A stretch of DNA of 9,977 bases, taken from Methanothrix sp. GTDB taxonomy: Archaea > Halobacteriota > Methanosarcinia > Methanotrichales > Methanotrichaceae. How positions within the stretch are numbered: position 1 is the first letter of the stretch; every line of letters begins with the position of its first letter. A program made the translations under genes and the position numbers. The notes under the pieces are model-generated. The model did no database searches. It had not been told where the DNA came from and saw only the letters and a list, made by a program, of their open reading frames with translations. Below, piece by piece: positions 5,461 through 9,977 of the stretch. The stretch lies in contig PMNG01000024.1 in the NCBI GenBank assembly GCA_003162615.1, positions 1,155 to 11,131 on the forward strand, written 5' to 3'.

Positions 5461-5609
5461 GGGGTGTGGCCAAGAGAGGTTCGCAGATCATTAGTTTCAG
5501 GAAGAATGAATTCGCCCATCCACATCTTGAGCTAAACCTACTACTATGCCAGATTTGTCTTTCAGATGCGATTAAAGCTTATGCCAGCGGCCGAGCTCAA
5601 TGTAGTCGA
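5461..5609. other. Gap between transposase relic and secreted-protein gene
   Basis: No gene is supported. It may contain the decayed N-terminal part of the transposase or the IS end, but I could not recognise either. It lies downstream of the secreted-protein gene, which stops at 5610; no T-tract terminator is obvious. Confidence 0.3.
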
Positions 5610-6371
5610 TCACCTTTCCTTGACCGTGATTTGGTATGTTGCTTCTTGTTTGGCCAATTTAAAACCCGGCTCGTTGGGGTCTGAAATGAACTTTACGGTT
5701 CCTCCAAAGTGGATCGTGTGAGTTCCTATGAAAAGAGGCTCCAGCATTAGGTAGAATCCATCAGCTACTGAGGGGGTAGTTGTACCTGCCGGAGCGTGGG
5801 CTCCCATGAACTGCAAAGCATTATTATCTGGTAGCGGCCCTAAAGTGAATAGAGAGGATTGTACACGATATTGTTGCAAATCCTCAACTGGAACTCCGTC
5901 GATATCAGCAAACATATCAGTAATATTGCCCACGAATCCACTAACATAATCCGTGAGATCGAGCTCTGTCTCGCCATTTCCCTCTGCCTTGGAGCCCTCT
6001 ACATTCATTATGGGAAAGAAAAGCATGGTTCCCACAGGAACAGTCAGCTTTCGGTCAGCTTTGCTTACAATCTCGCCAGAAGGCCTTTGCTCAGTATTAA
6101 CCGCCGACCCTAGAAACCATACGTTCCCCGATTGCCCCGCGCTGCCAGGTGCGGTATCAAAAAGCGGATTCGCGTTGATGGGCATGGAGTAGGCCCACTG
6201 CCACCACTTTGCACTCCATTCACCATAAGAAAATCCGCCCGGTTTGGAATCCGGTGGTACGATTCCCGGATTATTCGTGGCACCAAAGCCATTAATAGCT
6301 ATTATGCTTAACAATATAAACATCAAAAAAATAAATGTAAACCGTCTGAAGGTTCTTATATCTTCCGGCAT
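5610..6371 (-). CDS. Secreted protein of a conserved unknown family, 253 aa
   Basis: Residues 1-31 form a signal peptide or anchor: a short basic start (RTFRR), a hydrophobic core FTFIFLMFILLSIIAI, and a likely cleavage site after NGFGA. The mature part opens with the family hallmark FSYGEWSAKWWQWAYSMP (about 47-64), followed by SGQSGNVWFLG-like and LTVPVGTMLFFPIMNVEG blocks, a DGVPVEDLQQYR block, and the C-terminal strands GTHTIHFGG and TYQITV. I know this pattern from many bacterial and archaeal exported hypothetical proteins; no function is established. The mature protein has no cysteine. The ATG at 6371 has no ribosome binding site; a TATA-like CTTATAC on the reverse strand near 6400 would make the mRNA nearly leaderless. 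It is divergent from the pentapeptide gene, 49 bp away. Confidence 0.85.
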   Translation of the reverse strand: MPEDIRTFRRFTFIFLMFILLSIIAINGFGATNNPGIVPPDSKPGGFSYGEWSAKWWQWAYSMPINANPLFDTAPGSAGQSGNVWFLGSAVNTEQRPSGEIVSKADRKLTVPVGTMLFFPIMNVEGSKAEGNGETELDLTDYVSGFVGNITDMFADIDGVPVEDLQQYRVQSSLFTLGPLPDNNALQFMGAHAPAGTTTPSVADGFYLMLEPLFIGTHTIHFGGTVKFISDPNEPGFKLAKQEATYQITVKER

Positions 6372-6420
6372 AATACGAAATTATTAATCGTTATGGGGTA
6401 TAAGACTTTTGGAGGGTCTT
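6372..6420. promoter_or_regulatory. Compact divergent promoter region
   Basis: Both genes must be driven from these 49 bp or from within each other's coding start. Rightwards, TTATTAAT (6381-6388) precedes a predicted start near 6410, and GGAGGG (6411-6416) is the ribosome binding site of the pentapeptide gene. Leftwards, CTTATACC (about 6397-6404) lies about 27 bp before the ATG of the secreted protein. The two TATA candidates interleave, so the genes could share control or compete. Confidence 0.45.
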
Positions 6421-7866
6421 ATGAGAACTGCCTTAACCTCTGTGCTAATAGCCGCAATATTGATTACAGGAGCAGCCCTGGGCTCGATGGAGGCGTTGAG
6501 GTCAGTTCCAGCCAGCGATATCCAATACTTAATAAAAACTGGAAAGCCAGTTCAATACAGCAATGTAATAATAAAAGGCGATCTGCGCTTAGATCAATTA
6601 AGCTTGCCTATAAGGCAAATTAAAAGAACTGAGAATGAAATAAAAAGCGGCTTTCTGGAAAATCTAACCGTTGTATCTTCTTCAATAAGGATTAATGATA
6701 GCATAATCGATGGATCATTTGACCTAAGCAATGCGTTATTTTTAGCAGAGATGGATTTCAGTAGGACTCAATTTAATTGCGATGCAGACTTCGGATTTTC
6801 TCAATTCAACCGCAATGTGAATTTCTGGCATGCTCGATTCGACCATAATTCAAATTTCGAGATTTCTAAATTCAACGAAAGTGCAGATTTCTGGCTTGCT
6901 CAGTTCAATAGCTCTGCAAATTTCATGAGTTCTCAGTTCGACAACACCGTCACCTTCAGAGAGTCCCTTTTTAATAGCACTGCCAATTTCTGGTCCTCTA
7001 AATTCAACGGCAATGCCAATTTTATTGATTCTCGGTTCAACAACTTTGTCAGCTTCGAGGATTCTCGGTTCAACAAGTCTGCCAATCTTAGGAATTCTCA
7101 ATTCCGCGGCGATGCCGACTTCAAGAGTTCTTATTTCGATAGCGCAGCTGACTTTAGGGAATCTCATTTCAATAGAACAATCGACTTTAGAGATTCTAGA
7201 TTCAATGGCTATTCTAACTTCGAGAATTCTCGGTTCAACAACTATGCCAATTTTAAGAAAACTCAATTTCGCAACGGTGCCGACTTCATGGGTTCAAATT
7301 TCGATAGCACGGCTGACTTCACTGAATCGAAGTTCGATGGAGTATTGGATTTTACAGGAATTATATATAAAAATCTAATTTTCAATTGGTTCTCAATTGA
7401 GAACCCTTATGACTTTTCTTCTGACCGAACCGGTTATTTGTCTTTGATAAAGTACTTCAAAGATATAGGGGATTTTAGCTCGGCAGATGATTGCTTCTAC
7501 CATTATAGGATTTGGGTGCTCCTCTCAGAAGACCAGAGCTGGACAATGCGTTTTATGGATTTTTTTATCTTGATATCCTGTGGCTATTGTGTAAAACCTC
7601 TAAATACGATCATCTTAGACTTTATATTGATTATCCTATTTGGCCTTATTTATCGGTGGAATAAAATCCTTCAGAAGCAAGGTTCAAGCAGCATATCCTA
7701 TAGAGATGCTATTTTCTTCAGCACTGCAATATTCTTGACGTTACACCACGCGCACGGTTGGAGATATTCCGATCGCTGGAGATATCTCATCATGTTTGAA
7801 CATATCCTCGGATTGATTCTCATGACATTATTTGTGATAACAATGACTAATGTAGTCCTAAGGTAA
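6421..7866 (+). CDS. Pentapeptide-repeat protein with C-terminal membrane (channel-like) domain, 481 aa
   Basis: Residues 1-22 are a signal peptide or first membrane helix (MRTALTSVLIAAILITGAAL). Residues about 100-312 are tandem 12-residue units of the form ADF-x-x-S-x-F-x-x, expected to fold as a right-handed four-sided beta-helix. A linker with FDGLDF-like end and GYLSLIKYFKDIGDFSSADD (helix pair) follows, then a hydrophobic segment 381-391, a membrane helix 394-411, a pore-helix-like segment DAIFFSTAIFLTL (429-441) and a last helix 459-480 ending NVVLR. In related methanogen proteins this C-terminal module resembles a two-helix K+ channel; here the place of the TVGYG filter holds HHAHGWRY. 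Seven N-x-S/T sequons in the first two thirds fit an exported, glycosylated part. ATG 6421 follows GGAGGG at 6411-6416; an upstream TTG at 6409 is less likely. Function is unknown. Confidence 0.9.
   Translation: MRTALTSVLIAAILITGAALGSMEALRSVPASDIQYLIKTGKPVQYSNVIIKGDLRLDQLSLPIRQIKRTENEIKSGFLENLTVVSSSIRINDSIIDGSFDLSNALFLAEMDFSRTQFNCDADFGFSQFNRNVNFWHARFDHNSNFEISKFNESADFWLAQFNSSANFMSSQFDNTVTFRESLFNSTANFWSSKFNGNANFIDSRFNNFVSFEDSRFNKSANLRNSQFRGDADFKSSYFDSAADFRESHFNRTIDFRDSRFNGYSNFENSRFNNYANFKKTQFRNGADFMGSNFDSTADFTESKFDGVLDFTGIIYKNLIFNWFSIENPYDFSSDRTGYLSLIKYFKDIGDFSSADDCFYHYRIWVLLSEDQSWTMRFMDFFILISCGYCVKPLNTIILDFILIILFGLIYRWNKILQKQGSSSISYRDAIFFSTAIFLTLHHAHGWRYSDRWRYLIMFEHILGLILMTLFVITMTNVVLR
6748..7353 (+). 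repeat. 36-bp imperfect tandem repeats in the pentapeptide gene
   Basis: The coding sequence repeats with a 36-bp period, encoding 12-residue units; about 17 units are visible. The best-conserved DNA blocks are of the type GATTCTCGGTTCAACAAC (for example near 7027, 7063 and 7225). Neighbouring units near 7020-7260 are more alike than distant ones, which suggests local duplication or conversion. Unit number may vary between strains. Confidence 0.85.
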
Positions 7867-8092
7867 ACCCTCAATACCGAATTTATTCACTTTGCCAATA
7901 TTTATCCTATCTTCCAGTGAGCGCAAAGCCCAATACAATCTGAGCTGAAATAAGTCTGATATGTGAGAAAACCATAGATCACCTTTTGCCTTGCATATAT
8001 TTGTCTGCATGTTGTATATATTGGCTTATACTACTTAAAAGGATTACTAAAGGATCGAAAAAAGTTCCTTACGAAAGTGATGCCACTAGTAT

Positions 8093-8107
8093 CATTTTCA
8101 TTTTTTT
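8093..8107 (+). terminator. T-rich tract, possible archaeal terminator
   Basis: CATTTTCATTTTTTTG carries a run of four and a run of seven T on the forward strand. Archaeal RNA polymerase often stops at such tracts without a hairpin. It lies about 230 nt after the stop of the pentapeptide gene, which is rather far. Confidence 0.3.
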
Positions 8108-8148
8108 GTCCTTGGGGCTTTGAGCGTTTAAATACTGGATAACCTGAC

Positions 8149-8304
8149 ATATCAATTCCCTTGCTGGGCTCCGGGTTCTTTAACACAGCAGATAGTGATT
8201 ATCCAGCATCAGCTAAAGCCCAATTTGTGCTAAAATGCGGTAGCCGAGTTTATGGACGAGGTTGAAGCCATCGTGAAAAGAGGTGCACCGGCCCCGAAAG
8301 ATTA
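8149..8304 (+). pseudogene. Possible 3' remnant of a gene
   Basis: One frame reads LLGSGFFNTADSDYPASAKA then QFVLK, and an overlapping frame reads NAVAEFMDEVEAIVKRGAPA then PKD and a stop. Removing one A near 8231-8234 joins them into one C-terminus of about 50 residues. The second piece is a plausible terminal helix and has higher GC than its surroundings. A TATA-like GTTTAAATAC lies just upstream at 8126-8135. I cannot name the family. Confidence 0.25.
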
Positions 8305-8329
8305 GATGAATAATAAGAATAGTGATTGA

Positions 8330-8340
8330 GGGAGAAAAAT
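8330..8340 (-). terminator. Short T-tract after ychF
   Basis: The reverse strand reads ATTTTTCTCCC about 12 nt after the ychF stop, followed by more pyrimidine-rich sequence. This is a plausible weak intrinsic terminator for the leftward unit. Confidence 0.3.
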
Positions 8341-8351
8341 TTGTAGCTGAA

Positions 8352-9527
8352 TTATTTCGTCGACACGATCTTTATCACGTCGCCGTCCTTCAGCTCGTAC
8401 TTCTCGCCCAGCCTCTTCTTGCTCTTGGCGTCGATGGCGAAGAGGAAGCTTTCCCCGATGTCAGAATGGACGCGGAACGCCAGATCGTGCGCCGTGCTCC
8501 CCTTCTTCATGAGAAAGGCGTCCGGAAGTATGACGCCGTTCTTGTCCGTGAACTTGTTCTCGTCCTCCACTGGATAGAGAACGATATAGTCCAGCAGATC
8601 GAACACGGCCCTGTTGAGGCAATCTTGAACACCTGTGCCCCCGAACTGCTTCATGAGCGCCCTGATCTTCTCCAGGCCTGCCTCTTGGGCCTTGGAAAGC
8701 TGGCCCTTAATCTCAAAGTCCTTGTCGCCCGGATTGTACTTGATCAATCCGGCCTTCTCTGCCATGCGTAGCGCAATCTCAGCCACACCGCTGACCGGGA
8801 TGACAGTTTCGTCCTTCATGGCCAGAAGCCTGTCAACGAACTCCCTGGGAGCTATGTCAGCCTTGTTGGCTGCAATTATCATGGGCTTGCTGTACTCTCG
8901 CAGCAGGGTGGCGAACTTTTTCACACTTTCTTCATCCCAGCTTAGCGGATCGGTCTTCATCTCCGTCAGGGCCCGGCGGATGTGGTTATCGAGGACTCCG
9001 GCTCCGCCCATCTGGTCTATCATTATCTGCTCGGGCTTGCCTCCCATGGCTCCGTAGTTTCTCATCAGCTTGCTCCAGTTCCTAGTGAGGATGCCGTAGA
9101 GCCACATCCCTATCTCGTACTCCAGGAACTTGACATCGCCAACAGGATCATGGTTTCCTAGGCCGATGGGGTTGCCTTCTGAGTCCGTGGAGCCAGATGC
9201 GTCCAGGACGTGAATGACGGCCTCTGCTACGCGCAGGCTGTCCAGGAACTCGTTGCCCAGGCCCTTTCCCAGGTGGGCGTCGGGTACCAGTCCGGCCACG
9301 TCGATCAGCTCAATGGGGACAAACCGGACGCCGTCCCTGCACTTGCCGCATCCCTCCGCTATGCCCAGCTCCTTGCAAGGACACTTTACCCGGACGTATG
9401 AGACGCCGTGGTTGGCATCGATGGTTGTGAAAGGATAGTTGGCGATTGCCACGTCCACCAGGGTCGCTGCCTTGAAAAAGGTGGATTTCCCAGAGTTAGG
9501 CTTTCCAGCCAGTCCGACAGATAACAT
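8352..9527 (-). CDS. ychF: Archaeal-type YchF GTPase/ATPase, 391 aa
   Basis: Full-length archaeal YchF of the Obg/TRAFAC class. The P-loop is GKPNSGKST (8-16), the Walker B/G3 motif is DVAGL (76-80), and G4 is NKAD (221-224). The C-terminal TGS domain begins about 315 and ends DGDVIKIVSTK, as in the family. Between switch I and G3 there are four cysteines, C49-x-C51 and C60-x2-C63, a pattern seen in archaeal members that could bind a metal. YchF proteins bind ribosomes and hydrolyse ATP and/or GTP; the archaeal clade keeps a GTP-type NKxD motif, so the nucleotide is uncertain. The ATG at 9527 has no clear ribosome binding site. It lies 39 bp after the F420 beta-subunit gene on the same strand and may be co-transcribed with it. 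Higher GC than the central part of the window. Confidence 0.96.
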   Translation of the reverse strand: MLSVGLAGKPNSGKSTFFKAATLVDVAIANYPFTTIDANHGVSYVRVKCPCKELGIAEGCGKCRDGVRFVPIELIDVAGLVPDAHLGKGLGNEFLDSLRVAEAVIHVLDASGSTDSEGNPIGLGNHDPVGDVKFLEYEIGMWLYGILTRNWSKLMRNYGAMGGKPEQIMIDQMGGAGVLDNHIRRALTEMKTDPLSWDEESVKKFATLLREYSKPMIIAANKADIAPREFVDRLLAMKDETVIPVSGVAEIALRMAEKAGLIKYNPGDKDFEIKGQLSKAQEAGLEKIRALMKQFGGTGVQDCLNRAVFDLLDYIVLYPVEDENKFTDKNGVILPDAFLMKKGSTAHDLAFRVHSDIGESFLFAIDAKSKKRLGEKYELKDGDVIKIVSTK

Positions 9528-9566
9528 ATGAAGTCCGATAACGCTTTTTAACGCTTCTAACTCTTT
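9528..9566 (-). promoter_or_regulatory. Spacer between F420 beta-subunit gene and ychF
   Basis: On the reverse strand AAGCGTTA occurs twice in tandem, 10 bp apart, with TTAAAAAG (9544-9551) between. The AT core is only about 20 bp from the ychF ATG, short for an archaeal promoter, so co-transcription with the upstream gene is at least as likely as an own promoter. Confidence 0.3.
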
Positions 9567-9977
9567 CTAGCGCTTTATTCCAGTAACGTTCAGCTCGCTT
9601 GAGCAGCTCTCGAAGCGCTTGCCTTTGTTCGCTGCCAACCGCTTGGCCAGAGCCAATCCTTTCTCGGATATGGCCTTCTCCTGCACCGCACCAGCGGCCA
9701 GGGCCGAGGCATAGAGCTTCTCGCCAACATCAGTGCGGGTCAGAACAGTTGACCAGCCTTCGCCAGAGCCCACGCTACCCACAGAGATGTCGGCCAGCTC
9801 GGAGGCAAAGTCGAAGCACGGACCGCAGCCCTTGAATGTGAACTCGTCAGTCTCCTCGATCTTGACCTCATGGGCCTTGCCACTCCTGTCGATCGCCCGG
9901 AACATGCCCTTCTTGATCTCGAAGCGTGCCACGTCGTCTGGTGCAAGCCCGAACTTGGCCTTGACCAGGCCATCCAT
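9567..9977 (-). CDS. Coenzyme F420 hydrogenase/dehydrogenase beta subunit (FrhB/FpoF/FdhB family), C-terminal part
   Basis: The visible 136 residues match the C-terminal domain of the F420-binding beta-subunit family. LVKAKFGLAPDDVARFEIKKG corresponds to the family's LV-K-kfGidp-DV-kf-IKkG block; FKGCGPCFDF has the conserved C-x2-C (51/54 of the visible part), and ELADISVGSVGSGEGWSTVL is the signature segment. These proteins carry FAD and iron-sulfur centres and move electrons between F420 and a partner (hydrogenase, formate dehydrogenase or the Fpo complex). The first visible codon is a methionine exactly at the window edge, but the family has about 150-200 more residues before this point, so the gene continues outside. 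Which partner it serves cannot be decided here. Confidence 0.9.
   Translation of the reverse strand: MDGLVKAKFGLAPDDVARFEIKKGMFRAIDRSGKAHEVKIEETDEFTFKGCGPCFDFASELADISVGSVGSGEGWSTVLTRTDVGEKLYASALAAGAVQEKAISEKGLALAKRLAANKGKRFESCSSELNVTGIKR

Larger units (their letters stand above)
7867..8351. other. Gap between pentapeptide gene and ychF
   Basis: This 485-bp stretch has no intact gene. It holds a T-rich possible terminator (8093-8107), a TATA-like GTTTAAATAC (8126-8135), a probable coding remnant (8149-8304), and a short T-tract on the reverse strand just after ychF. 7867-8090 shows nothing I can name. Confidence 0.5.

Noticed and set aside
6850..7266. 138-codon open frame on the reverse strand
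   Set aside because: It lies wholly within the pentapeptide repeats and arises from their periodic codon use; the peptide is a low-complexity repeat with no start signal.
8322..8771. 149-codon forward frame opposite ychF
   Set aside because: Antisense shadow of a strongly conserved GTPase gene.
9599..9835. Forward frame opposite the F420 beta-subunit
   Set aside because: Antisense shadow; arginine/serine/proline-rich composition typical of a wrong frame in GC-rich coding DNA.
1..9977. Search by eye for tRNA, rRNA and CRISPR arrays
   Set aside because: No GGTTCGAATC-type T-arm, rRNA-like block or regularly spaced repeat was found apart from the coding repeats in the pentapeptide gene.

Overview
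The window looks like a chromosomal segment of a methanogenic archaeon, most likely in or near the Methanosarcinales/Methanotrichales (Methanothrix/Methanosarcina type). The evidence is the first codons of a thermosome gene at the left edge, an archaeal-type YchF GTPase and the C-terminus of a coenzyme F420 beta-subunit (FrhB/FpoF/FdhB) at the right edge, a pentapeptide-repeat protein fused to a membrane domain, and TATA boxes that fit archaeal spacing. The genus is inference from a few genes.

Layout. At 1-59 (-) the thermosome gene begins, with its ribosome binding site and TATA box. 248-580 (+) and 638-1021 (-) are convergent small genes; the second resembles a phage-type ABA sandwich domain and appears to be leaderless. 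1146-1316 (+) is a tryptophan-rich small ORF of doubtful status near two hairpins. 1292-2861 (-) is a two-gene operon of bacterial flavour: a RibD/DHFR-fold reductase followed one base later by a double-VOC (PhnB-like) protein. 2862-3296 has no secure gene. 3498-3874 (-) is a Fic/Doc toxin gene broken by one missing base in a T-run, preceded by an AT-rich, palindrome-rich stretch. 4445-4774 (-) is an unknown small gene with an excellent promoter and ribosome binding site. 4915-5460 (-) is a heavily frameshifted transposase relic.

5610-7866 holds a divergent pair whose starts are 49 bp apart: a secreted protein of a conserved unknown family, and a secreted or membrane protein with about 17-18 twelve-residue pentapeptide-type repeats and a C-terminal membrane module. 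That module resembles a two-helix potassium-channel pore whose selectivity filter is gone. 7867-8351 is a non-coding gap with a probable gene remnant. 8352-9977 (-) contains the two core genes, ychF and the F420 beta-subunit C-terminus.

The two ends are housekeeping DNA with higher GC. The middle (about 2.8-5.6 kb) is accessory DNA with decay: a broken toxin, a dead transposase and orphan fragments. I did not find a complete new defence system. The most interesting items are the filterless channel-like pentapeptide protein with its divergent secreted partner, and the frameshifted Fic gene with its palindromic upstream region.
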